Shown: positions 19,965-28,929 of the stretch, in pieces
Layout of the letters: each line of letters begins with the position of its first letter
Numbering within the stretch: the stretch's first letter is position 1
Source of the DNA: Clostridia bacterium
GTDB lineage: Bacteria > Bacillota > Clostridia > TANB77 > CAG-508
DNA: 60,094 nt
Assembly: GCA_022797215.1 (NCBI GenBank)
Contig: JAAWKD010000008.1
Location: 1-60,094 of the forward strand
Direction: 5' to 3'
Translations under genes and position numbers: made by a program
Notes under the pieces: model-generated
What the model was told of the DNA's origin: nothing
The model's input: only the letters and a program-made list of their open reading frames with translations
The model's database searches: none

Positions 19965-21320
19965 TTAATATTCTTTTTCAACACTTTTTGTAGTAGTAGG
20001 TCCTTGATGGTTTTCATCATTTTTTATTTTTTGCTCTCTATTTTGAATAATTGCAATTCCTGGTAGTTGTTTTCCTTCTAAGAACTCTAAAGATGCTCCA
20101 CCACCTGTTGAAAGATGAAATCTCTCATTAAACTCACTCATATCTTCCCCATTGTTTCTTGCTTCATCTAAGAATTTATTAACAGCTGCTACGGAATCTC
20201 CACCACCAATCACACATTTTGCTCTTGTTTGTTTTGCAATATATCTAGCTACGGTTTCTGTACCTACTGCATATTTAGGAGCTTCTGTATAGCCTAAAGG
20301 ACCATTCCATACTACTTTTTTAGCTCCATCTAAGGCATTTGCATAACTGTCTAACGTTTGCTCTCCAATGTCAAATGGTTGATATCCTTCTGGAATTCCT
20401 TCTTCTATATTCACTACCATACTTGGTGCTTGTTCTACAACTTCCGGTATTAATTCTACATCTTGTGGAATTTGGGCAACTTTTAAATCTGTTGGAAGAA
20501 TTAATTCTTTTCCCTTTTCTACTGCTAACTTCATAATCTCTTCTGCAGTTTTCAACTTATCTTCTTCATAACTAGAATCTCCAATGTTGTATCCTCTAGC
20601 TTTTAAGAAAGTATTTGCCATTTTTCCACCTATTAGAATTTTGTCAACTCCTGCATTTTCAATTAAATTTGTAATAACTCCAATCTTATCTGAAACCTTT
20701 GCTCCACCAAGAATAGCTACAAATGGTTTATCAGAACTCTCTAATACTGCTCCTAATTCTTCTACTTCTTTTTCCATTAAAAATCCTAAAGCAGTCTCTT
20801 TTCCTTGCTCTTCCATCTTTCTAGCTACACCTTCTGTTGAACTATGAGCTCTATGAGCACTTCCAAAAGCATCATTTACATATCCATCTGCTAAATCTGC
20901 AAATTCTGCTGATAAAGTTTCATCATTTTTGGTCTCTCTGGGGTCAAAACGTGTATTTTCTACTAATCCAACGTCCCCCTCTTTTAATTCACTAATCATT
21001 CCTTTAGCACTGTCTCCTGTTGTGTCACCAGCAAATTTTACTTCTTTTCCTAATTGTTCTGATAATCTTTCTGCTACAGGATTTAAAGAATATTTTGCTT
21101 TCATTTCTTCCTTAGTCATTTCATTTGGCTTTGGTTTACCCAAATGAGAACAAAGAACTACTTTTGCTCCTTGATCCATTAAGTATTGAATTGTAGGAAT
21201 AGCTGCATTAATTCTAGTATCATCTTGAATTTTTCCATCTTGCATTGGCACATTAAAATCACAACGAACTAAAATACTTTTTCCTTTTACATTCATGTCT
21301 CTAACTGTCTTTTTTTCCAT
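19965..21320 (-). CDS. pgk: Phosphoglycerate kinase with extended C-terminus
   Basis: It transfers phosphate from 1,3-bisphosphoglycerate to ADP. It has VRCDFNVP, SHLGKPK, the hinge region AILGGAKVSDKIGV, and the nucleotide loop STGGGASLEFLEGKQLPGI. At 451 residues it is longer than the usual 390-400. Part of the extra length is a hydrophilic tail of about 25 residues after the normal end, rich in Lys, Asn and Gln; insertions around 270-320 add the rest. The tail is absent from ordinary PGKs and could be a tether or simply read-on sequence. Confidence 0.95.
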   Translation of the reverse strand: MEKKTVRDMNVKGKSILVRCDFNVPMQDGKIQDDTRINAAIPTIQYLMDQGAKVVLCSHLGKPKPNEMTKEEMKAKYSLNPVAERLSEQLGKEVKFAGDTTGDSAKGMISELKEGDVGLVENTRFDPRETKNDETLSAEFADLADGYVNDAFGSAHRAHSSTEGVARKMEEQGKETALGFLMEKEVEELGAVLESSDKPFVAILGGAKVSDKIGVITNLIENAGVDKILIGGKMANTFLKARGYNIGDSSYEEDKLKTAEEIMKLAVEKGKELILPTDLKVAQIPQDVELIPEVVEQAPSMVVNIEEGIPEGYQPFDIGEQTLDSYANALDGAKKVVWNGPLGYTEAPKYAVGTETVARYIAKQTRAKCVIGGGDSVAAVNKFLDEARNNGEDMSEFNERFHLSTGGGASLEFLEGKQLPGIAIIQNREQKIKNDENHQGPTTTKSVEKEY

Positions 21321-21340
21321 GCTTTTTTCTCCTTCTCTAA

Positions 21341-21394
21341 AGAGGACATATTCTTCCCCTTGTTATTCCTTTTGGGACAGGATATGTCCCCTCT
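21341..21394. repeat. GGGAC-type intergenic hairpin
   Basis: AGAGGACATATtC pairs with GgATATGTCCcCTCT across about 25 bases that hold TTGGGACA. It lies between pgk and the DUF1653 gene and is related in motif to the hairpins at 3442, 45447 and 53201. Confidence 0.55.
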
Positions 21395-21407
21395 AAGCTT
21401 ATTTTTG

Positions 21408-21662
21408 TTATCTTTTCTTTGTTACACTTTCAATCTTTTGTAACTCTAATCTATACTTTTGTTCAACATTTGGGTATTTCTCTTTATCTACTTCTGATAA
21501 AAACATATCATATGGTCTAATAAACAAATTACAGTCTCCATACAGAGCTCTATATACTACATATTTTTCGCCTGTTTCACTATGTATTGCTACATCTTCT
21601 ACAATAACATAATTTCCTTTAAAATGTTTATATATGCCATGAATTACTAATTCATTTTGCAT
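21408..21662 (-). CDS. DUF1653 family small protein
   Basis: An 84-residue protein that matches DUF1653: HGIYKHFKGNYVIVEDVAIHSETGE, YVVYRALYG and IRPYDMFLSEVD. The family is a small SH3-like beta barrel of unknown role. It lies between gap and pgk in the same orientation, separated from gap by a structured repeat. Confidence 0.88.
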   Translation of the reverse strand: MQNELVIHGIYKHFKGNYVIVEDVAIHSETGEKYVVYRALYGDCNLFIRPYDMFLSEVDKEKYPNVEQKYRLELQKIESVTKKR

Positions 21663-21690
21663 AAATTTTTCCTCTTTTCACTTTTTATTT

Positions 21691-21834
21691 TGTTTGATAT
21701 AAACTATAATGAAAGTGCAGACCGCATAAGGCGAGGCTTTAGCCGAGCGCCTTCCGTTGCTTTCATAATGCTAACGCAAATAGAAGAAAGCAACGGACAA
21801 CAAGGTCAAACGAAATTATAATTTATATCAAACA
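21691..21834. repeat. Three-way-junction repeat family R3, copy 1
   Basis: The outer ends TGTTTGATAT/ATATCAAACA begin a long AT-rich stem closing on GACC/GGTC. Inside are two hairpins: AAGGCG/CGCCTT, and CCGTTGCTTTC/GAAAGCAACGG with a 15-20 base AT loop, followed by ACAACAA. The blocks CCTTCCGTTGCTTTC and GGTCAAACG recur at 41531-41670. It sits between DUF1653 and gap. Confidence 0.8.
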
Positions 21835-21850
21835 TTAAAAATCAAATAGA

Positions 21851-22858
<1,008 letters not shown>

Positions 22859-22897
22859 TTATCCTCCTAATTTTTTTCATGTAAGATTTTTCTTACT

Positions 22898-22921
22898 ATT
22901 GTTTAGTATATCCTAAACAAT
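22898..22921. promoter_or_regulatory. Palindromic operator at the gap promoter
   Basis: ATTGTTTAG-TATATC-CTAAACAAT has perfect 9-bp arms and overlaps the expected transcription start of gap. Firmicutes gap operons are often controlled by CggR at such a position, but no regulator gene is in the window, so the ligand is unknown. A hairpin in the 5' leader is the alternative. Confidence 0.6.
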
Positions 22922-22924
22922 GTA

Positions 22925-22953
22925 ATTTTATATCAACGTATTGTATTTTTCAA
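22925..22953 (-). promoter_or_regulatory. Promoter of the gap cluster
   Basis: Minus strand TTGAAA, 17-base spacer, TAAAAT, about 75 bases upstream of the gap ATG. Confidence 0.6.
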
Positions 22954-23014
22954 GTATTCTAGCTTAAATTTTAACTTTTTTAGGTCGTATTTTTATAATC
23001 TTAGCTTATACAAC

Positions 23015-23048
23015 AAAAATAGAGGTACTATAAAATACCCCTATTTAT
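23015..23048 (-). terminator. Terminator after the 23123-23377 gene
   Basis: Stem AAATAGgGGTA/TACCtCTATTT (one wobble) with a T-rich minus-strand tail. Confidence 0.6.
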
Positions 23049-23122
23049 TTCATAACTTAAATACTCTTTTCTATACTAAAGTATAGCATGATTTCTAATT
23101 GCCAAAGCAATAAGAAAATTAT

Positions 23123-23377
23123 TTATAGAGTAATATTATCAATTATTTTTATTTCTTGAAAAAAAAAGTCTTTTGCATCTTGGTGCCAGAAATCATGTAC
23201 TTCTTGTAACACTTTTTCTTGCTTTGGTGTCATTGTTACAGTAATTTCTTTGAATAAAAAGTTTCTAATTTTGCTCCAAGTACTAATTTTTTCTGGTACT
23301 CCTGCTGGTTTAAATTCTGTAGGATTTTCTGCTAAATTTACTCCACCAAAAGCATTTCCATTCTCATAATTTCCCAT
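23123..23377 (-). CDS. Hypothetical 84-residue protein
   Basis: I do not recognise it. The N-terminus is Gly/Asn rich (MGNYENGNAFGGVNLAENP) and the rest is probably alpha-helical, with the aromatic-rich segment VHDFWHQDAKDFFFQE. No membrane helix. AAAGGAGG 7 bases before the ATG and a terminator support a real gene. It sits between spoVT and gap on the same strand but is probably transcribed alone. Confidence 0.55.
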   Translation of the reverse strand: MGNYENGNAFGGVNLAENPTEFKPAGVPEKISTWSKIRNFLFKEITVTMTPKQEKVLQEVHDFWHQDAKDFFFQEIKIIDNITL

Positions 23378-23511
23378 TTGTTTTTCCTCCTTTGTGAGTC
23401 ATTCAAACTTTTACTGCCTTATTTATACTATATTTAAATAAAATAATCAAGTATTTTTTTGTTTTTTTGTGTTACATTTTTATTACAAGAACGTAACATT
23501 GTTGTAATATA

Positions 23512-24066
23512 CTAGATTTCCATTTGGCTTCCTAAGAAGCTAGCTGCCGATTGTGCTACTTTTTGTTCTATTTCTGACATTTTAGTATTACTATCTTTTG
23601 ATAGTAATATAACACTACCAATCACATCTCCATCAGAAATAATAGGATATACAATTTGAGAATGATACCTTCTTTCTTTATTCTCATTTTTTGTAATAGG
23701 AACTGCTAAGTCATTATTTTCTTTACTCGTATATCTTTCTTTATCTTCCATAATTCTTTCTAGCTCTTCACTAACGTCTTGCTCTAAAAATTCCTTTTTA
23801 GAACCTCCTGACACAGCAATTACCATATCTTTATCTGTAATACAAGCAATATGTCCTGTAGTTTTTGACAAAGTTTCTGCATACCCTGTTGCAAATTCTG
23901 TTAATTCCCCTATTGGAGAATATTTTTTTAAGATGACTTCTCCTTCTTTATCTGTAAAGATTTCTAAAGGATCACCTTCTTTAATACGTAAAGTTTTTCT
24001 AATTTCTTTCGGAATGACAACTCTTCCTAAATCATCTATTCTTCTTACTACTCCTGTTGCTTTCAA
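23512..24066 (-). CDS. spoVT: Stage V sporulation regulator SpoVT
   Basis: A 184-residue transcription factor of the forespore. Residues 1-50 form an AbrB-type swapped-hairpin DNA-binding domain (VVRRIDDLGRVVIPKEIRKTL), and 56-180 a GAF-like domain. It normally tunes sigma-G genes and spore coat and germination genes, so its presence marks an endospore former. The start is a TTG at 24066, with AAAGGAGG 8 bases upstream; this start gives the invariant MKATGVVRRID N-terminus. Confidence 0.95.
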   Translation of the reverse strand: MKATGVVRRIDDLGRVVIPKEIRKTLRIKEGDPLEIFTDKEGEVILKKYSPIGELTEFATGYAETLSKTTGHIACITDKDMVIAVSGGSKKEFLEQDVSEELERIMEDKERYTSKENNDLAVPITKNENKERRYHSQIVYPIISDGDVIGSVILLSKDSNTKMSEIEQKVAQSAASFLGSQMEI

Positions 24067-24143
24067 AATGTTACCTCCTTTTAAATCTAGAGCCTAGCGC
24101 TCTTTATCTTCATATTTTTTAAACATGATTTTCTTGATATTCT

Positions 24144-24173
24144 TATTATTGCTTTAAAAGGAAATTTTTATAC
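24144..24173 (-). promoter_or_regulatory. Possible forespore-type promoter of spoVT
   Basis: Minus strand GTATA, about 17 bases, then CAATAATA, a loose match to the sigma-F/sigma-G pattern (GYATA ... CATAxTA). It is weak and placed nearly 80 bases before the start codon. Confidence 0.25.
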
Positions 24174-24223
24174 ATTTAAAAATAAGAAAAATTGACTTTT
24201 TTTATTTTCTAGAATACAAAAAT

Positions 24224-24246
24224 AAAGCTAGCACAATGCTAGCTTT
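24224..24246 (-). terminator. Terminator overlapping the end of the flippase-like gene
   Basis: AAAGCTAGC/GCTAGCTTT stem with a 5-base loop, followed on the minus strand by ATTTTTG. The stem overlaps the stop codon at 24239. Confidence 0.75.
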
Positions 24247-25273
24247 GAATCTCTTTATCTACCTTTTTCCATTTTATTTGATTAGCAATAACTACTATTC
24301 CACTAATGACAACAAGCAAATAGAAATTAATTCCTCTACTTAATAGCACACTACTTGTCATCATATCTTGAGGGTATACATTCCTAAATATTTCTGTAAA
24401 TGCTCCTTCGCTTACTCCTACTGCTCCTGGCGATGGAATTCCAGATACTGTAGCATATAATACAGATTGCATTGTAATGATTTCTAAAATATTACATTGA
24501 TTTAATCCCAAAGCTCGATATGTCCAATAAGAGGTACTATAATATAATAAAAACTGAATTGCTGTTGTGGCAATAATTTTTACCATCAAAGACTTATGTT
24601 GCTTTATATATACAGCACTTTCTTGGTATTTGGCTAATTGTTCTTCCATTTTCTCTTTTTTCTTTTCAATGTCTCTAATTCTAAAGAATTTCATTATTTT
24701 AATTGCTATATGTACTAGCCCCTCTGACATTCTTTTAGAAAAGATCCCTATAACCAAAAGAGCTAATGCACTCATATTTAAACAAACACCTATAATAAAG
24801 AAAATAATTAATACTTTATTCATATACTGATAGTTAAATAATAGACTCATAAAAGCAAAGCTGAGTGTTATTATTTGCATACCACTTAAATTTAAGAGTA
24901 GTGCCAGTGTAGAACTTGATATATCAATATTGTCTTTATGCATATAATAAATTTGCATTGGTTGCCCACCACTTGCCGCTGGTGTAATAGAACTAAAGAA
25001 AAAACCAATCAGTGCATACTTAAAGTTCTGTCTAAAAGTTGATTTTTCATTTAATATTTTTAGAGTTCTTCCTATATCTATTGCTTCGCAAGCCAGGTAT
25101 AATATCATACAAATAATTCCTATCAATAGATATTCTACCTTAGCTGAGCGAATAATTTGAAATATCATTGTTATATTTTGATCTTTTAATAAGATATAAA
25201 GTGTTATTCCAATTAATAATATAAAAAATAGAAAATTTCTAATCAATCTTGATTTACTCTTCACTGTCGTCAT
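24239..25273 (-). CDS. UPF0104 / LPG-synthase-type flippase membrane protein
   Basis: A 344-residue polytopic membrane protein of the lysylphosphatidylglycerol synthase TM family (UPF0104). About eight hydrophobic helices can be counted. Diagnostic blocks are ALIGFFFSSITPAASGGQPMQIYYM (about 85-110) and GIPSPGAVGVSEGAF (about 280-295). MprF-like relatives flip aminoacylated lipids; no synthase domain is attached here, so a general lipid translocation role is inferred. It overlaps the end of the KAP NTPase gene by 20 bases, so the two are translationally linked. Confidence 0.8.
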   Translation of the reverse strand: MTTVKSKSRLIRNFLFFILLIGITLYILLKDQNITMIFQIIRSAKVEYLLIGIICMILYLACEAIDIGRTLKILNEKSTFRQNFKYALIGFFFSSITPAASGGQPMQIYYMHKDNIDISSSTLALLLNLSGMQIITLSFAFMSLLFNYQYMNKVLIIFFIIGVCLNMSALALLVIGIFSKRMSEGLVHIAIKIMKFFRIRDIEKKKEKMEEQLAKYQESAVYIKQHKSLMVKIIATTAIQFLLYYSTSYWTYRALGLNQCNILEIITMQSVLYATVSGIPSPGAVGVSEGAFTEIFRNVYPQDMMTSSVLLSRGINFYLLVVISGIVVIANQIKWKKVDKEIQS

Positions 25274-27546
25274 CCCAATTCTTTCTATTATAATATTTCT
25301 CTATGCTTTTTAGAAATTGTGGTCTTGTATCATCCTCTTCTTTTTCCACTTCTCTTCTGGCATCTATACTTTCTTGACTTCCTAATTCTTCTGTATCTTC
25401 TTCATTATAATCCTCTTCTTCATATTCTTCCTCTAGTTTTTCACTCTCTTGTGTATATCTTATTCTATTCCCTTCTGTTTCTTCTTCTGTACTTCTAAGA
25501 GTTACTCTTTCTGGCTCTCTTCTTTCTATTGGCATTTCTCTTTGAGTTACTATTCTAGGTTTCATTGGCTTTTCTATTATTTCTTCTTCTACTTCTTCTG
25601 GTTCGTAAAGTGATAAAATATTGCCTAATTCATTTGAAAAGTCTTCTAGTAAGACTATTTTAATACTTGGTAACTTTCCATCAATATAGTCATCCATAAC
25701 ACGTTTTAGTTTTGCAATATTTTTCATCTCAGGTGCAATTTCTTTAGTATATCTTTTTGCTCTATCTGCTAGTTTTTCTTTAATGCTTACCATATCCTCA
25801 TTACTTGCACAAGAAATTCTTTGGAACATTTGAAAAGCATCATAGTATTTGAAAATAGGAATATTCATACATTCTTTATCAAACTTATCGTAGAATTGTT
25901 CCATTTTCATAGGAATACATTTAAACACATCTTCTGCTTGTTCTCTATACATCTTATCTTTTAACTGGGCATTGATTTCGTTAAAATGTTTTAAAACTTC
26001 TCTCATTTCCTCTGCAATCTCATCTTCAATTGCTACAGTTGAAAGTTCTTCATCTACATTGGCACAATAACTAGAAGTTAATGATGCAATATTCATTCCA
26101 TTAAAAAATACACTTTTTATCGTCCTAATATCATACTTGATTAAATCCTTTTTAATAAAATAGATAAAGTAAGCAAATAGTTTAACAATTTGAATTAGCT
26201 CAATTCTACCATTTTTAACGTCTTCTAAAGTTTCATCAATAACACCTTCAAATTGGTCATCTGGTATTTTCCAATACTCTTCTGTTAAAAGTCTCTTGTA
26301 ACCTGGCAATTGACTAGTGTCAATTGTATTACGAATAACTTCCATATTATCTTTAAATACTCTCATATCAAAAATACGAGTACGCACATAAATTTCAATA
26401 AATTTGAAGAAACGATATTCTGCTTTAAAGTTATAATAATAGTTATTATCAAATTCCTTAATATAGAATTGCCTATTATCCATAAATACTCTTGATGATA
26501 CTAAAATTGCTTTATACTCTTCATTGCTATTAATATTTACAAACTTATCTTTTGTAATCTTTCCTGCCTTAATTTCAAAAGAAATTGCAATTGTAAAAAT
26601 AAGCATGGTTTGCAATATTCGATGATTTGTATTTGGATATGCCTTTGTTACCATATCAAATATCTTTTTGAAATTATTTAAGGCATGTTTCAAAATACGT
26701 AAGTTTCTTGTTCCACTTTTATTAAAAGTAGATGTAATTAAATTCGTATTTTCCCTTAAAAAGCGAATTAAATCAGCTTCATTTTCATAGCGCATTAATA
26801 GTCCATTAATAATATAATTGAACTCTGGTGCATATTCAAAAGTTTCTCCGATTAGTTTTTCTTTAATTCTTTCATAGTCATTTGCTTTGTCAAAAACATA
26901 TTCAATGGTATCACGAATTCTTTCTACCATTGGTTTATCTGTTTTAATCATTAGCTTATTTTGTTTATCTAATAAATAGGTTGCAATGAAAGTTTTCATC
27001 TCTAAATTACTATTTTTTAATTTAGTCGATAATTCTTTTTCATTACAGATAATAATGGTTTTGATATGATCATGTTCCACGAAATTATTGATGTAGCCTA
27101 AAATATCAATAACGTCTACATTTGCTCTTTCTAGGTCGTCAAAACATAACACTTTATCATCTGTCGAGAAAAATTGACCATAGTCTAGTTGATTTCCATT
27201 TTGCGTTACCCCAAAGAAGTTAGCCATATCTAGCCCTGTTTTTGCATATTCTGGAATATTAGCAACTCCGACTTGCATCCATATATTTCTTTAAGTTTCT
27301 ATCCATTAATTGAGTAGTTTCAATAAAGATTTTCTTACTAATTTCTTCTAGATTTGAAATTCCATATAATGACATATAAATTGCAGTTAGACGTTTTCCA
27401 TCTACTTGCATAGCTTCTATTTTAGGTTTAATTTTGTGATTCCAAAAATAAGTTTTTCCACTTCCCCATTCACCATTTATCATAATAGCATAATCTGTGT
27501 ATTCTGCCCTAATATAATCTAAGATACTTTCTACTAAATCGTCCAT
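25254..27546 (-). CDS. KAP-type P-loop NTPase, read through a +1 frameshift at CGG
   Basis: About 763 residues. Walker A is GEWGSGKT (25-32) and Walker B VLCFDDLER (132-140), typical of KAP-family STAND-like NTPases, some of which act in phage defence. Codon 93 is CGG in GCA-AGT-CGG-AGT-TGC-TAA; skipping its C gives ASGVANIPEY and joins both motifs in one chain of length 3n+1. Without the shift, the protein would end three codons later with Walker A only. The long helical middle has no recognised domain, and the C-terminal 130 residues are very acidic. I chose the ATG at 27546 because GGATGG precedes it. Follows comF by 37 bases. Confidence 0.8.
27268..27270 (-). other. CGG +1 recoding site, KAP NTPase
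   Basis: Context GCA AGT CGG AGT TGC TAA; skipping the C gives AGT GGA GTT GCT (S-G-V-A). Codon 93, between Walker A and Walker B. Confidence 0.82.
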
Positions 27547-27583
27547 TTTTCCATCCTTTCTTATGTTTCTTTTATGGTATACC

Positions 27584-28243
27584 TCAATCTCTTGCAATTG
27601 TTAAAATACCAACCTTTTTCCCGCCTGCTTGTTTTAACATTTTGGCACACTCATTTGCGGTACTACCTGTCGTATAAATATCATCCAAAAGTAATATGTT
27701 CTTATTTCTTATTTTTAGTTCATTTTGTACTTTATATACATCTTTTACATTTTCTTTTCTCTGTTGTTTATTCAAACTACTTTGTGGCTGATTATGTTTT
27801 TCTTTTTTTAACACTTGTGTTTCTACTGAAACACCTGCCATTTTACTAATTTTTCTAGCAAGTAATTCACTTTGATCATACCCTCTTTCTTTTTTTCTAG
27901 ATGAGGATATTGGCACTGGGATAATTATACCATATTTTTTCAAAAATCTATATAATTTTTCATTATTCATAAAAAATTCATAAATTGTATTTGCTAAATA
28001 TGCTTTATCTTCAAATTTATATTGTAAAATTTTTTCACGAATGATTCCTGTATAAGAAAATAAATAAAAATGTTCGTCTATCAAAATATCTTTATCTTGA
28101 TACAATTTTATTTGATTCAAATAAAGATTAGAGCAGGTTATTTTTCGTTTGCAGTTTTGGCATAAGTAGCCCTCTCCTATTTTATTGCAAAATCCGCAAA
28201 TAGGTGGAAAAATAAAATTGAGGGCAGTATCTAAAAGGTTCAT
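27584..28243 (-). CDS. comF: ComF family amidophosphoribosyltransferase-like protein
   Basis: A 219-residue protein with an N-terminal zinc ribbon (CGFCNKIGEGYLCQNC, about 17-32) and a C-terminal phosphoribosyltransferase fold with the PRPP loop ILLLDDIYTTGSTANECA (about 186-203). Also typical is GYDQSELLARKIS. ComF homologues are needed for DNA uptake in competent bacteria; in non-competent species their role is unclear. It lies upstream of the KAP NTPase gene on the same strand. Confidence 0.88.
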   Translation of the reverse strand: MNLLDTALNFIFPPICGFCNKIGEGYLCQNCKRKITCSNLYLNQIKLYQDKDILIDEHFYLFSYTGIIREKILQYKFEDKAYLANTIYEFFMNNEKLYRFLKKYGIIIPVPISSSRKKERGYDQSELLARKISKMAGVSVETQVLKKEKHNQPQSSLNKQQRKENVKDVYKVQNELKIRNKNILLLDDIYTTGSTANECAKMLKQAGGKKVGILTIARD

Positions 28244-28284
28244 TTTCGCCCCTCCTTTTTAGAATTACGTGTCCCCAATTTTTT

Positions 28285-28322
28285 TATATTCTAGGAAATT
28301 ACAGCAAATTGTTAGCATTGCT
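28285..28322 (+). repeat. Repeat family R1, partial copy
   Basis: TATATTCTAGGAAATTAC, the R1 left flank, is followed by a weak hairpin AGCAA/TTGCT. The right half of the element is missing. Confidence 0.5.
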
Positions 28323-28328
28323 TTTTAT

Positions 28329-28808
28329 TTATATTTCTATTGTCATTTTTAAATTTAAAGTATTCATAACGGTTTCTAAATTTTTAAAAAGAATTCTATC
28401 ATGAAATGATACATCTGCTGCTTCCCTGTCTATCTTCGCATCTATTTTATCTATCTTTTTGTCTAATAATGAAATTCTTTCTTCCATTACTGTCATTTTT
28501 TGTTTCATCTCTGCCATGTCTACTTTTATATATGCCATATCATATTTTAGTTCTGCTACATCTCTTTCTACTTTTGCAACTCTCTGCTCTAATGCTGCTA
28601 CTCTCTGTTCTAATGCTGATATTCTTTGTTCTAACACTGTTATTTTTTCTTCTAATACTGTTACTTTTTCTTCCAATGCTACCACTTTTTCTTCCAATGC
28701 TGTCACTCTTTCTTTTAACTCTATTACATCTTTTTGCACATTTTTTAATATTGCATTTGTTTCTTCAGTCTTCTGTAATATCTTTACTAACATTTCTTGT
28801 TGATCCAT
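28329..28808 (-). CDS. Heptad-repeat coiled-coil protein
   Basis: A 159-residue protein that is almost entirely coiled coil. Residues about 30-90 repeat the heptad LEEKVTV/LEQRVAA six or more times, written as near-identical 21-bp DNA units, so it probably grew by tandem duplication. No membrane helix or catalytic domain. I chose the ATG at 28808 because AAAGGAG lies about 9 bases before it; the open frame continues 21 codons upstream. It lies downstream of comF's region on the same strand as recD2 but is not obviously part of either unit. Confidence 0.65.
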   Translation of the reverse strand: MDQQEMLVKILQKTEETNAILKNVQKDVIELKERVTALEEKVVALEEKVTVLEEKITVLEQRISALEQRVAALEQRVAKVERDVAELKYDMAYIKVDMAEMKQKMTVMEERISLLDKKIDKIDAKIDREAADVSFHDRILFKNLETVMNTLNLKMTIEI

Positions 28809-28929
28809 ATCCTCTCTCCTTTCCATATATAATTCCCTTATATCTGTTGTTTTCTTATTTCTATGTCTCATTTTAATTCATATTTACATACAAGTCAAGT
28901 CCAATTTTAAAATTTTATCACATTTTGTT

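Noticed and set aside
25254..27597. Upstream start of the KAP NTPase at 27597
   Set aside because: It has no RBS in the right place; the ATG at 27546 follows GGATGG and clears the comF stop.
28329..28876. Long plus-strand frames opposite the coiled-coil gene
   Set aside because: They are Leu/Ser/Phe-rich shadows of the 21-bp heptad repeats and have no RBS or promoter.
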